From Eumeta japonica (Eukaryota; Arthropoda; Insecta; Lepidoptera; Psychidae), in contig BGZK01000284.1 of the NCBI GenBank assembly GCA_005406025.1, positions 62,001-126,000 on the forward strand: 64,000 nucleotides of DNA, read 5' to 3'. The notes under the pieces are model-generated. The model saw nothing but the letters and a program-made list of their open reading frames with translations. It ran no database searches and was not told the DNA's origin. Of this stretch, positions 11,281-24,105 are shown in pieces (within the stretch, counting starts at the first letter, position 1; every line of letters begins with the position of its first letter). The position numbers and the translations under genes are program-made.

Positions 11281-11760
11281 TGCCTTACATCACGTACAAT
11301 AATTACACTGCGAAACATGACAATCGAGCCGTCCGCGGTGTCGGATAAACTCCAACAGCGATTAATTCCCACAAACAATCGATACCACGCCGCCCATACT
11401 TTGCGTCGAACAACTATTTTCAAGTTGCTCCGATTCCGCTATTAATGGCGATTTGATTCGTCCGTGATCGTTTTCCGATAACACCCAACATCGATTAATT
11501 AATGACAGCGAAATCGGGGCCATCATTAATTCGTGCCGATATTAATAACGTTTTGTTGTAGTAAATCGCTCGGCGGTCGTCCCGGCTCGGGCCGCGGCGG
11601 CGGCGCCGCGTTTAGGGCTCCATAACTCTGAAGGGTCGAGGGTTTCTCCGTCTCGTCGTATGTCGTGAGCGTCGCGGTCGTTCCGCTTAATGACTATCGC
11701 GTCGTTAACGATTTCAATTTTATAGGGAAATTTTACGACGGAAATAACTCGCTCGATTTG
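11281..11760. promoter_or_regulatory. Candidate conserved noncoding/regulatory island rich in TAAT cores
   Basis: The composition is much richer in GC and CpG than the flanks, with few long A/T runs, no repeat-family match and no useful open frame. Homeodomain-type cores recur: CGATTAATTC near 11360, CTATTAATGG near 11440, GATTAATTAATGAC near 11493, ATCATTAATTCG near 11523, ATATTAATAAC near 11540 and TTAATGAC near 11687. The pattern suits an insect enhancer near a developmental gene. Function is inferred from composition and motif density only. Confidence 0.35.
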
Positions 11761-11777
11761 ATATCGACCCGAATGTG

Positions 11778-11960
11778 GAGGTGGTAGCCCGAAGGTTAAG
11801 TGTTCAGCTTCCGACCAGAAGCTTACCGAGTTCGATCCTGAAAACGAACAAATTGACCTGTGAGTTAAATTTGAATTAAGCCGCTAAGCTGTCGGTCCCG
11901 GATGTGACTCCCCGGATCGCACGGATAATGACATTTGTTAGCAGCCCTCAACCCACACTA
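11778..11960 (+). mobile_element. tRNA-derived SINE family A, copy 1
   Basis: The head has a Pol III A-box-like segment (GTGGTAGCCCGAAGG, from 11781) and a B box (GAGTTCGATCC, 11828-11838) at normal spacing. Downstream is the family core GCTAAGCTGTCGGTCCCGG and a GTTAGCAGCCCTC block. Related copies lie at 25.4, 28.5, 36.9, 40.9, 44.8 and 55.8 kb. It does not fold as a proper tRNA. Confidence 0.7.
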
Positions 11961-11999
11961 TAGTAAACCCGAGACAGTCAATCTGAAATCAATAAATTG

Positions 12000-12780
12000 T
12001 CCGAGAATACGCTCAGGCGTATTGAGGTAACTAAATCTGTTACAACAATTTTCTCACTCTTGTTCTTAGTAATAGAACTTCATTTTTATTTTTAATGATG
12101 ACCACGGGTTATTATAAGAACCTAAAAGTATTTTTACAATGTTTTGTATGCGGTTTGAAATAGCTTGCTTTGCAGATTCATGTTATATATTTAAAGTATA
12201 TTAGTTTTTGATCGCATTAGTTTTTGTTTTGTAAACAAAAAAACACGAAAAAAACACTTTGTCAATTTCATAAGTAGGATGATTTAAAATGATCCGCCAA
12301 AACAGAAAGTATTAGATGCGGGAAAAATTAACAAAGTTGTAGAAAATCTGGCTCTCAAATAAAAATTAAAAGAGTGTATTAACTTTTTATTTATGTGCAT
12401 TTCACAAAAAGATCGGACACAGTTTATTTTTAAATATTACACAATTGGAAACTAATTTAATTCGCGTCCAGACAGTTTTTTTTTGTTTTATCTGCAATTG
12501 AGTCTTAAGAATTGAGTTATAAATATTATAACTAAACTGTGACAATGCATAAAGTCTTACATTGAGAAGTTGTGTTTTAAATATAGGCCTGGCAATGCCA
12601 GTTCATTTTGTAAAGGTTTTTCGGAGTTCTATTTTCGGATTGCTTTTAATGTATATATTATTTAAGATGAATGTCTTCGGTCCGTCAAGAGGTACTAAAA
12701 TGTAAACAATTATATAAAACACTTGAAACTACAACATAATATTTGAGAAATACGAAAAGAAAGAGAATATTAATAATATA
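12000..12780. other. AT-rich noncoding stretch, no gene seen
   Basis: No open frames of note and no recognised repeat. A/T runs dominate. Confidence 0.55.
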
Positions 12781-12781
12781 A

Positions 12782-13390
12782 AGTTATGCCTTTTTCCCAT
12801 AGGGGTAGGCAGAAACTATAAATTTACACAGAAACGATCTTTGCATATCTCCCTCTTTTCACTGACATCCATCAATCTCATGATTGCCGGTTTCGGGTTC
12901 TTGAAATTGAGCCCTTTTACAATATGCCACCAATTTTGTCTGCATAGGGTTTTTAAGGTGACCCTTGTCGACCTTTCCATCTTAAAACGTAAAAATGGAT
13001 TGACAAAACATATCTAACCAATAATTTTGATTTGTCAATCCATTTTTACGTGAGCGACGGAAAGGTCGACAAGGGTCGCCCTAGAATACCCTATTCAGAC
13101 CAAATTGGTGGCATATTGTAAAAGGGCTCAATTTCAAGAACCCGAAACCGGACAAAATAAATCTAACGAATAGATTTGTTTTGTCAGTCCACTTTCATTC
13201 GCCCTTTCTGCTCCAGTCACTACATCTTCCTTCAAACCACACCGCTCTCTGACATCACTTTCCTAGGCACTTCACACATACTACACAGTGATCGCATCTC
13301 CACCGCAATGATTCCACTTTCATTTTCCTTCTGCTATTTCTGACGTTCACTATCATACATAAGCGCAGGGTTCAGTATTCCCTTCATGAA
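12782..13390 (-). pseudogene. Second LINE reverse transcriptase C-terminal fragment with internal inversion
   Basis: It belongs to the same family as 6112-6819/10007-10115. Minus-strand translation gives ESGIIAVEMRSLCSMCEV, then ESGLTKQ near 13160, and after the inverted duplication, LMDVSEKREICKDR near 12870 and a PTPMGKRH-like terminus near 12790. These are the final blocks of this reverse transcriptase family. Frameshifts and stops make it non-functional. A 121-bp segment is duplicated in inverted orientation within it (12887-13151). Confidence 0.72.
12887..13151. repeat. Long inverted repeat, 121-bp arms with 23-nt loop
   Basis: The arms are 12887-13007 and 13031-13151, highly but not perfectly complementary, with mismatches mostly near the loop side. 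The outer ends pair as CCGGTTTCGGG with CCCGAAACCGG. The left arm is in normal reverse transcriptase order, so the right arm is the inserted inverted copy. A transcript across it would form a long hairpin. Confidence 0.9.
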
Positions 13391-15448
13391 AGCCAAACGT
13401 GCTTGTTGAAAGAGAAGTGGTTGATTAAATAGTTTTATTAATATTTACTTCGTGATTACAACAACTTATCTTATGGTACTTGCATACAGCACTAGGTCTA
13501 GTACCTCTAGTACTTCTATTTACAACAAATGAATAGAAAAATTAAGTACTTATGTGTATATCTTGCCGCTTAAATTACCTATTAATGTACTGTGCTCAAC
13601 AAACGATAGGAAAATAAAATAACTGAGATATTCAAGATTAACCTATTCCCTGAAAATTAGAAATTAATTAATAGAATCAGCTTAACAGATTAGGTGAGGT
13701 CAAGTTTGTATTTTGAAACGTCCCTCCACGTATACCTTTGTTTCATGTGTGTATATAAAACATAAAATTGACAATTGAAGACGGGCGTGTTCAAATCTTC
13801 ATTTTGTTGCAACAAAGACTAGGTGATTATGTACCTCACGACTCTAAAATTGTCAAATTAAGTTTATGACAAGTACGGGATATCTCTTAAAGGTCTGATT
13901 CACTGTTCGCGTTACATGCACCTTACTGGTACTACTCTTCACGTCACGAACCAGAAGTTACTCGCGGCTGCGACAAGCACGTTACCTCGTCCGCCGCCAT
14001 CGCTTATGCCTGTGCTTAAGTCTCTGACAACTCCGCTCAGTGGCGCCACCTTCATTTAAGCGCTGCTCAAGACATAATTGTTGTATACTACTAACTCTCC
14101 AGTACTTGTTTCTCACTTACGTCGCTACTGAAATCTAATAAAAGTTCTTAATAAGACAGTGATCGTGAACTGTCTGTGAACTGATTTAACTATAAGTTCG
14201 TTGAAACGTGAAATAAACAAATACATATATATATATATATAGGTACAATTTACATGATTATTTTCTTAGTTATACATATGCCTTATCTGAGTAGGTTTAA
14301 GTATACACTATATTATTCTCCCGATTTCGCTCGCATGAATATAGAACCAATTGTATACCATTGGTTATCGATGGTTGTTTACTTTTTATTCTAATTTGTT
14401 ATCGATGGCAGGAATGTCACAGATAAAATTAAGCTCGACATGAATGCGGGGCTAAAATCATGAACAGGACAGTGATCGAGATCATAAACAGAGATGAAAA
14501 AATAAATTATGCATGTCACCCGTATTTTCAATGTAAGAATATGCGTTTACGTCGAAATGAAAAGGGGAACCGAAAAAAGTCGGATGTAAGAACGCATGGA
14601 CAATGTACGCTTTGCGAAAAAACTGTCCAAATAAACCACGACATCCCGTTCAACGGGAGCAGCCGGTGACTTCAGATGGCCCGAAATTCAGCCAGAAAGT
14701 ATCGACCGAGTGCGCTGCACTTCGTTGATTATTTAGTGACAACTTTCATTCTCGCTCTTGAAATATTATATGATGCGAGAGCATCCAGGAAAAAAGAAAT
14801 AGTATATCGAAAATTGTCTTGCATTTTTCTCCTTCCCCGGAGACTCCACAGGGAGCTTTCAAAGCGAGATAATTCTATTCACGGTTCTTTTGTGCCCTCG
14901 TGTCAAACGGGGACTTCCTTGTAGGAAAATCGACTTCATCATCACATAAATATTCATAAACGCTTCGACTTGTCGATGGGCAAAGAAACGAATGTCATAT
15001 ACGCGTATAGTGTATAGAGCCGAACGATGACGGATGGATTTTTAACAATATACCGCTTCAGCGATAGAATACCTTTTATATAATGAATTCAACAATTAAG
15101 GTATTCAGCGCTAGAAGCATTATTTGGATAACAAAAGGTACCCGTGTTCCGAATTATGAATCGTGTTTCTGAAATAGCTGCTATAATGGCCCGCGAGAGG
15201 ATAACCGGATCTTAAATGGATGCGTAATTTAAGATAATCATTTCGCACCGCCCGGTGATTAATTAACAACAATAATTATGTCACTATTTTAGACTTTGTT
15301 CTGAGCTTCTAAAATATTTTTCATGAAATATACCTTATTACATCTAAAGTTAGTAATTATGAACATGAACTAGAATGGTTAATTCCATTGGAATGACATC
15401 TTATTATTTTAAATAAGTAATATGTACATGTGCGCGCGCGTGTATATT
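13391..15448. other. Noncoding stretch with patches of GC-richer DNA
   Basis: No recognised gene or TE. A (TA)n run lies at about 14225-14240. Parts 14450-14930 and 15000-15260 have more balanced composition and homeodomain-like TGATTAATTAAC near 15255, possibly conserved noncoding DNA. The frames at 14460-14669 and 14676-14924 do not resemble known proteins and show no splice context that I trust. Confidence 0.4.
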
Positions 15449-15474
15449 GTGTGTGTGTGTGTGTGTGTGTGTGT
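15449..15474 (+). repeat. (GT)13 microsatellite
   Basis: An uninterrupted GT run of 26 bases, preceded by a short CG/TG stretch. Confidence 0.95.
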
Positions 15475-16780
15475 TTCCGAGAGTGTATGCTTTATTTTAA
15501 ATTATGTTATAAAAATAATGGTATACAGTTTTTGTAATCAAAAGTCTATATACGGGAGATTTTCTGGACTTAAAGTTTTGATATTTGAGAAAGAGAGTGG
15601 AGTGGAGTGGAGAGAACCCTTACCCATATCCGGTACGCGTAGTATTCTCTCTCGTATTACATATGAAGCGTTGGCATATCTCTTTACGTGCCCAAATACA
15701 TTATGGTAGATTTTAAAATTTCGTTTTCACTCAATTCACAATTATTGTTTTAAATTACGTAGTATCGTATGCATTAGACGACTATGATAATTTACATTTG
15801 AACATTAACGCCACAACTCTTGTTATTTTTGACACAAACTCATGTTATTAACAAATTGATGTTTTAAAGTTTTCTCTTTTTCTATTAAGATATTTAATTC
15901 AAATATACCTATCTGATTTCCAATTAAAAAATGCTGAATATGTACACATTGTGCATATTCTTAAGCCCACTTCATTTGTTTCCTATTAGTGTCTCTGTTT
16001 TATCTTCTAGAGGCTGTTTATTGTCTGTACCTTCACAGAATAATAATGATAGATAGACTAACAAATAATAATATTAGAAGAAAACAAAAAAAAAATAACT
16101 TGAATTCGCATCCAAGAAATATATTTTCATAACTTTTTTTTATTTATCGAAAAAACGGTAATACATGCAAACATAAAGGTGATTTAGCGATAAGATGTTA
16201 ATATGAGCCCCACAGCCCGCGCACGACGCGGTACTGGGTACTAACACACGCGGCGTGATTGCTTATTTTTAAAGGGCGTAAACGACAAAACAGTTTTCCT
16301 TTTGTTTAAAATAAAAAAAAAGGATCAATTTAAAAAAATTAAGTGTCGTTCTGAAGTATTTATATAATTTAATTTACGTAAATAACTCACGGCGGTGTGC
16401 TTCAAACTCTTACTTGGAATAATTAAATGTTAACTGTTAAAGTTAAAAACTATACACGTATAAATATGTTGTTATAAGTTTACAATTTGCAGTTAGCTAA
16501 GATAATCCTAAAGATACTAGCATTTGTGAGATAAAATTAGTATCACTAATTAGAATATATCTAAGATTGTCGATATTTGGACATATTTAGTTTTTAACTT
16601 AAACAGTTAGCAGAATATGACAGTTTCAAGCACACTACTGTTAGAGTCTTGTATTGGTCCCGTTTGCACGTTAAATTTAAATCTCTGTGGTAAATGAGCT
16701 ATCCTTAATATTTTTTCTCCTTTACAGAAGTTAATAAATTGTTTAATTGCAACTGGAAAATGAAAGACAATAATATGGAT
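15475..16780. other. AT-rich noncoding stretch, no gene seen
   Basis: No supported gene. The frame at 15422-15709 starts in the microsatellite and is not convincing. Confidence 0.55.
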
Positions 16781-16784
16781 AATT

Positions 16785-17035
16785 GGGTCGACAAATAGTA
16801 GTTGACATAAACTCAAAGCCAGAAATAAAAATAATCTGATTTCACACATGATTCGACTAAATAAAGTCACAAATTCATTTAGAGGGCTCTGTGTGCGCTT
16901 ATTCAATTGGGTTCCTGTAGATATACAAAATTTACCCCTACATAAATATAAGAGTGTTATTTAACGATCACTTGTTTTTATAGTATTTCAAGTGTTATTT
17001 TGTAACCTATGAAATAAAGATAATTTGAATTTGAA
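16785..17035 (+). mobile_element. LINE 3' end with internal deletion
   Basis: It matches the minus strand of 20521-21000. Shared blocks include AGAGGGCTCTGTGTGCGC, GTTCCTGTAGATATAC and the end AACCTATGAAATAAAGATAA with a TTGAATTTGAA tail. About 200 bases of the 3' region, present in the 25.8-kb copy, are missing here: sequence jumps from AACGATCACTTG to GTATTTCAAGTG. It is 5'-truncated and noncoding. Confidence 0.82.
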
Positions 17036-17380
17036 AACATAATTTTCAAATGTTTTGTATTTTCTGAGAAACATCAAGATCCCTACCACCGAAATTTTCA
17101 ATTCGTCATCTTAAGCATGGTAAAATTATAGTGTAAATTCTAAAATAAATTAACAATAATAAAAACTGTTCGATTGTGACGAGTCAAACTCGCTCTAAAG
17201 ACACCGAATAAAAAAAAAATTGTTTTCCTGGTAAATGGTAAATTCTGTGCATATATTATGTGCGCAGAATCATCTGTGCGCGAGTACTTAAATGTCATAA
17301 ATAATTCATAACATTTCTTAAGCGATATATCAGACTATCTTCTAAATAATTATAGAATGCATTACAATAATATAATTAAT
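17036..17380. other. AT-rich noncoding stretch, no gene seen
   Basis: No repeat or gene recognised. Confidence 0.5.
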
Positions 17381-18010
17381 TGATCAATTGACCGGTTTCA
17401 AAAGAAGCCCACGTCTAACGGTGGGCATTAAAAAAAATAGTAAACCTTATATTTTATCATTCGATTTAATGAACAACGTTCAGCCGCAAAGAACAGCCTA
17501 CAGTGAATACGATAAAATCACTCCCGAGATGATTCTAGCCACCCCTGGTAGTTTTATAGTCGCGATAATGGGCCCCATGTTGACCCCGTTCAGCGGCACT
17601 CACATACGCCTATTCTATTACTCCCTATCCCATTTTCTGCTCTTGCGCTCCCCCCGCCGCCCGTCTCCTCCTCACATGCTGTCACAATAAAGAAAAAATC
17701 ACACAAAGAGGGCAGTGATAACGGAGCCTGTTTTCATGAAATTAATTCGCTTTAGGGCGCGATGCACGGGTTCAATTCAATTTTCTACGGATCAATTGAA
17801 AGCCAGAGAAAAAAACCGGAATCGCGTATCTCGTCATCGGTTTCGAAAGGTGCGACGTTTCTTTGTGATATTGAACGAAAAGAGTTTCTCGTGTTTCGCG
17901 TTCGAGTTTTTATCGGTCGGACAATGAATTCGAGGTATCCTGTTCGATAACTTATCGAACGAAATCTCTACCATTCCGTAAATAAAGCGAGGCCCGTAAT
18001 CTCTGCTAGC
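17380..18010. other. GC-richer island, possible conserved noncoding DNA
   Basis: Balanced composition without repeat similarity. It contains a pyrimidine-rich tract (17630-17685) and sites such as AAATTAATTCG near 17740 and a TTCGATAACTTATCGAA palindrome near 17943. Overlapping frames at 17388-17950 show no recognisable protein. It may be regulatory; this is inferred from composition only. Confidence 0.25.
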
Positions 18011-20520
18011 GCAGCTCGAGATTTAATAATATGATCCTTGACACAATCGAATACACGTGTATAATAAAATTTCAAAACCAGAAAAATCTATTAAGGTATA
18101 GTAGTTAGCAGTGAACAGTAAATCGCTTCACTGGGTGTTATCATTTATGACAGTAAATGTAATCAATCATTATAGTTTATAACAGTAAATGTATGCAATT
18201 ACAGTGTACATTCACAATAAGTGATTGCGAATGGCGTATGGAATTGAAAAGTTGAATACCCTCGTCAAAAGGTCAGTCCCGCGTCCAGAGGTTTGTAACT
18301 GAAGAAAAACTGATTTTCTTGTATACAGGTAGATTGCGTTTATTTCAAACTCTAAGATCTGAAAATCGAAACCAACTTTTGGACGTGTATTTTTCAAACT
18401 GTACACAACTGACATCCACTAAAAGCGGAGAGAGGTCACCCACGCTTCGAGGTATTTAAATAGAGTAACGGCGGTGTGCTTCATAAACTCTCATTTGCAG
18501 TTAATTTCTAACTGTTAATGTTAAAACGAAACATATCAAAATAGCGGTAACTTATTCAACTGCCAAATTTGAAGTTAAAACAACTTATTTATATGTGTTC
18601 AGTTTTCAACTTTAATATTCAACCATTAATTATTTAGAATGATAATTTGAAGTGCGCCGCTGTGTAAGTTACGTTTACAACATGTAAACGACGATCCGTT
18701 CAAAACATGTCATGTTATCATCAAGTAATTACGAAAAATGGTTGCGTGTTAAGCCATCATCTACGGCTGCTCCGAGTCCAGAAGCGTGACGTCACAGAAA
18801 AACCGGTCAAGTGTGATTTAGACGCGCGTGAAGAGGATCCGTTGTACAAATAATGACGTTATCTAACGTTTCTTTAAATCAGACTCCGCTATATTCGTGA
18901 TAACTAAAAATAGATCACCGCATTATATTTTATTGAAATTCGACCTAGGCATGTCTGTGGTAACTACGAAAAGCTTTACAGAATTCAGAATTTAAACCCT
19001 ACTTCTTCGTGTAATTGAGCTACCACAGTAACCTCAAAACTTATTAAGCTCACTAGTCCTCGGTAAAATTAACATTTCAGTAACATTTTCTCTTCATAGA
19101 TATTTCCCATTTCCCCGGGCAATTTAAGAATTAAGATTTCCAGTTCTAGTTCTTTGTAAACCATGAGTTAGATAAATATTTTACAATTTTTCAAAAATTT
19201 TGTATTCATTAGTTACGGAGATAAAGGAGGGAAATGTTCGATTTTCACATATTTACTTGTACATGTTACAAACAATATATTTTGCAAATTATATAAAAAA
19301 TATATGTTTCTTATCATAAATGCATTCATTCGACATATGCGATATTGTATTTGACAAGTTATTGAATTTCCAATTTTTCCACCCGTTATGAACATCAGAA
19401 ACGGAATTTGTAAATTTACACTGCATCGGATCAGTTTATGTATGTACGAAATTATAACTATTTTCATCAAATGGACTAGAAGAAATTTGGTTGTGACAGG
19501 CGGACACGATTGTGATTTTATAAAAATTAGGTTTTCTGTTTTTTCAGGAGTCAGAACCCTAAAAATATATATAGGACTGAATTTGAGCTGTAAAATCGCA
19601 TTGATATATCAAATTGGGTAACCAAAGTGTTATTTTCAATACTCTAATTGCGATATTGATAAAAAAATAATACAACGATAGTTAACTAAGATGAAGTAAA
19701 ATTTTTGTATTCCCAAGAATCAAAATTTAGATTTAATTTTGCATACTTGGATATATATTGGGTAACCTAAAATAAGGCTTCGTCAGCCGTTTGAATCGAA
19801 TATACTGAACTTTACTTAGGTTTTTGTAAAAAATATTAATTAAAACAGTAATTTTCATTTACACTAAAATTAAATTAAATAAAGATATTTATTAACTTCA
19901 ACAATTCACATTTCTGATTAGATAGAAAATGTCTTAATGCACAATCAATTTCAATAGCATCAATTTATATAAAAATGTTTGGAGATGGTAATACAAACAA
20001 TAGGTTATAAGCTCTTTAGTCATTAATGAATCAAAACTTTACAAGGTTCAATACCTAAAAATAAAAAATAGAATTCTTCCAATGAAAGTGCCTATTTGCC
20101 TTTCCTTCTGTATGTCAATACTTTCTTCTTATTGATGATGGATTCGTAGAAATTGTTTAACATTGCATTATTTAATATTTAAAGCCATTGGTTTTTGCGT
20201 TTTAAAACACAGTATCACGTAGTATGAATGGCTTAGAGATTAGATAGAAACATATTTTATCTTATTTGCAAGGCAAATTTTTTGAAACACTCTTTACCTA
20301 CAACAGTAGAGTACTATAAATTACTATATAAATAAATTTATGATTTTCAATAAAATAAAGAGCCATTAAATAGAAATGTATATAATTTCAGATATATTTT
20401 TGGTCTGTTTGTATGTTTATACGATTTATCTATCTAATCATTTTATTAATATTCTTAGTACGAACATATTTATACATTTTAAAAATTTTGTGAAAAACAC
20501 AAAATAAGAAAACGCACATA
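18011..20520. other. AT-rich noncoding stretch, no gene seen
   Basis: No supported gene or TE; several 60-85 codon frames are chance openings. Confidence 0.5.
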
Positions 20521-20545
20521 ATTCAAATTCAAATTCAAATTCAAA
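20521..20545 (-). repeat. Tandem TTGAAT tail of LINE
   Basis: Four repeats of ATTCAA on the plus strand, directly after the polyadenylation-like AATAAAG of the element (minus strand). This is the 3' terminus used by related copies at 16.8 and 26.4 kb. Confidence 0.85.
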
Positions 20546-20786
20546 ACATCTTTATTTCATAGGTTACAAAATAACACTTGAAATACGTCATCATTTTTTG
20601 CGAATTTACACTTTACTGCTCGTTCGGAAGGCAGTTTTCCCTCAAGAAGAACGAGCAAGAAACTTAAGGGTAGCTCTTTTCTAATTTGCACATACATAGC
20701 CAAAACAAATACAAAACCATTAGGAATGAAACAGCCCGGTAAGAAGTCGAGCCGCTTATGCCCATGGATATTTGTCTTCTAAATAT

Positions 20787-22740
20787 TCAGAAATTGCATA
20801 GTACCCTTTTTACTGAGTGATTGTTTAATAACACTCTTAAATTTATGTAGGGTAAATCTTGTATATCTACAGGAACCTTATTGAATAGGCGCACACAGAG
20901 CCCTCTAAATGAATTTGAGACTTTACTTAGTCGACTAACATGTGAATTCAGTTTATTTTTATTTCTGGTATTGAGATTATGTCGACTACTATTTCTTTTA
21001 AACATTTCTAAATTTTTTTTTACATATAATAAATTTTCATAAATGAATTGAGATGCCAGGGTTAAAATTCCAATTTCCTTAAACTTATTTCTAAGGGATG
21101 TACGAGGTCCGAGCTTGTAAATTGCGCGAACGGCCCGCTTCTGCAGCACGAAAATTTTCTGAATATCCGCGGCGTTTCCCCAGAGCAAGATACCATACGA
21201 CATCAGACTATGGAAACAGCCAAAATAAACCAATCTGGCAGTTTCGACGTCCGATAAATTTCTCATTTTTTTGACAGCATAGGCGGCAGAGCTAAGCCTT
21301 TTCGCCAACTTACTTATATGAGGACCCCATTGAAGCCTGTCATCTAAAGTAATTCCTAGGAACACTGTAGAATTAACAAACTCCAATTCTTTGTTACGTA
21401 CTGAAATAGTTCCAGATCCATGTCTTACATTTGGAAGTGAGAATCTTATACATTTTGTTTTCATTTCATTAAGAAGTAAGTTATTTGCAGTAAACCATTT
21501 CTCTACCTTAGAGATAGCATTGTTCACATCGTCATAAGTAGGCTGTTGTCTTTAACTTTGAATAACAAAGAAGTATCATCTGCAAACAATACTATCTCAT
21601 GAGCATCCCAAGGCTAGGTAAATCATTTATGTAGACTAAAAGAGAAAGGGACCAAGAATTGATCCCTGTGGTACACCCATGTGAACTATGGATCCAGACG
21701 ATTTCTTACCATTGACATCAACCCTCTGAACCCTGTTACTCAAATACGACTTCAGAAGGTCGAGTGCCCGGCCTGTTACCCATAGTGACGTAGTTTCCCG
21801 ATCAGAGTTTCATGATGAACACAATCAAAGCCTTGGAGAGATCGCAAAATATGCTAATTGCATCTCGCGAATCCTCCCAGGCTCCAAAAATATGTTGCAC
21901 AAGCTCAACGCCAGCATCGATTGTTGAGCGACCCCGAGTAAAACCGAATTGTTTATTTGACATTAATTTATTGGTATAAAAATGTACTAACAACTGATTT
22001 AGGATTAATTTTTCGAATATTTTGCTAAGTGACGGTAGTATAGATATGGGTCTAAAGTTATTGGGACTTGATGCACTACCGCCTTTAAATAATGGAATTA
22101 CTTTACTATCTTTCATCAAATCGGGAAACACGCCATCATCTAAACACTTATTAAAGATAAACGCCAAATGCGGCGCAATATAATCTATAATTGAGTTTAC
22201 AATTATAATAGAAAGACCATGAATGTCAGCAGTTCTCTTCATGTCTAGAGATTTAAACGTTTTGATAACTTCTTCAGAACTAACATGTTTAAATTTAAAT
22301 TCCAAATTAATATCACAAATCGAACTATTATTCCTCAGTAATGATTCGGCAAGAGCGGGAGATGAGTTAAGAGAACTCGTAGTGAAAACAGGAATGTCAG
22401 TAAAGAACGTTTCAAAGGCCTTAGCAACCTCCGTGTCTTCATTCAAGGTTTTGTCATCTAACTTAAGTTTAAAGTCAATAACTCGGCTCCTAATTTTTCC
22501 AGTCTCGTTCTTTATGACACCCCAAGTCGTTTTCATAACATTATTACTGTTTTTTATTTTACTATTTATGTGTTTGGCTTTAGCCGCGATGCAAACACGT
22601 TTAAAACATTTTTGAGTAATTTGTTATATATTTGGCAAAAGTCTCGGTATTATTAAAAGTCCTCTCGTCATAAAGCTCATACAGTCTCTTCTACTTTTAT
22701 AAATTCCCACTGTTGCCCAATCGCTAAATGACATTTTTTA
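20787..22740 (-). pseudogene. LINE reverse transcriptase domain, frameshifted
   Basis: The N-terminal half (22536-21802) contains fingers/palm blocks including KVIPLFKGG, FRPISILPSLSKIFEKL and FGFTRGRST. The catalytic FADD lies at 21586-21575. The C-terminal half (21527-20787) holds the thumb and connection with FLGITLDDRLQWGPHI and QKRAVRAIYKLGPR. Between the halves the frame shifts five times in about 280 bases: near 21827, 21779, 21638, 21607 and 21551. At each point one base is missing from a run of A/T or G/C compared with the frame needed to continue the family sequence. Another shift lies near 22615. It would copy its RNA at the nicked target if intact. Confidence 0.88.
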
Positions 22741-22914
22741 TTTATTTTAACATTTTTCACTTTAAATACATTATCATATTCCATTTTATCATGTTAAACA
22801 TTAAATTATACATCTTATTGGAATCATCACAGCACTGAAACCGGAACTCTCCGTATGATATTTTTCTAAATTGAATAAGCGCTTTTCGTTCACCGGTACA
22901 CAAATTATGTTTCT

Positions 22915-23560
22915 TTTAAGATTTTGTCAACCGATATTCCAAAAGACACAAATTGACCGCTGTGGTCTGATTTTAAATTTCGAATAATAAATTTCTCCTG
23001 TGGTTCAATATTTGTATAGATGTTGTCGATACAAGTTTCACAGGTAGAAGATATCCTCGTCGGAACTAAAAAGAGATTAGACAGATTATAACAGCCGAAA
23101 AACTTTCACCGCCGCGATTACTGGCATCAAGTAAATCTACATTAAAGTCTCCACATATTGCTATTTGTTTACTTTTATCACTAATTTTACATAAAGCTTG
23201 ATCCATTACAGACTCAAATAATTCATAGGAGGAATGAGGGGTCTGTATACGCTCATTACAACTAGCCGCTCGAGCTCCACACAGGCTATTTCAATAACTG
23301 CTCAACAGAAAGGCTCACAATATCCTTTCTTTCCTTAAACTTTAAATTATTCCTTATTAATATTAAGGATCCGCCACGTATTGATCTCTCTGCTGAAGGA
23401 GCTAGCAACCTGGTGATTGACAAAACCAAATTGAGCTGGTAGTTCCTGAGCCAATGTTCCGTAATACATAAAATATCGATATTAGCATAGCTCATAAATA
23501 GTTCAATCTCCAGCTCCTTATTTTGCATACCTTGAATATTTTGATGCACCAGGTTGAGAA
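22915..23560 (-). pseudogene. LINE apurinic-type endonuclease domain, frameshifted
   Basis: The domain starts with HQNIQGMQNK, then DILCITEHW with the catalytic Glu, then GDFNVDLL (23152-23129) with the D-x-N motif, and SDHSGQF with the catalytic SDH (22970-22962). These are the hallmarks of the EEP endonuclease that nicks target DNA in target-primed reverse transcription. The open part is 23549-23286; the rest is reached by frame changes. Confidence 0.82.
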
Positions 23561-23784
23561 TACATTGATCTTTATTATTGTTTTACATATGCTATTATTA
23601 TTTACATTTGTATATGCTGCCCTAATTTTATGCGACATAATGCTTGAGCCACTCTCCGTTATCTTATCATTAGTGTTAATGTTATTTGAAACTAATTGTG
23701 TAAATTCATTATTGCCGAGAGAACCCTGTTTGCTCTTATTTACTGAATTAAGTGAATCAGGTTTTCTTTGTCGTAGCTGCCCGT

Positions 23785-24105
23785 TTAAACTGTAGAACTC
23801 TGCTCAATATCAGATCCCACAGATTCAAGCGAGCCACAGTCGTTCTTAGAACTAAATCCTGCTGTATTATATATAGCAGAATGTATATTAAAGGCTAATA
23901 ATTTAGCCAAATGTCGCTTAAAATAATTTGATAGGAACATCCTATCCTTTGTCAAAATAATATTATAATTAAATTTATTTATGTCGAAAAAATACATATT
24001 TGCATCACTATGACGCCATGTCATGTTGTACATTAAAATATTCAATTTATGGGCATGGTTAAGTTGCTTTTCCGTTAATCCACTAGCAAACGGAAAAGGA
24101 CACAA
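23785..24105 (-). pseudogene. 5' open frame of the LINE, function unclear
   Basis: 106 codons starting MCPFPFASGLTEKQ and ending in a Ser/Asn-rich linker that leads toward the endonuclease. It may be the C-terminal part of ORF1 or the N-terminal part of ORF2. I recognise no domain. It directly abuts a perfect 20-bp palindrome (24104-24145), which may mark the 5' integration junction. Confidence 0.5.

Noticed and set aside
15449..15474. Repeats as a possible CRISPR-like or satellite array
   Set aside because: Simple dinucleotide microsatellite; no spaced repeats anywhere in the window resemble CRISPR.
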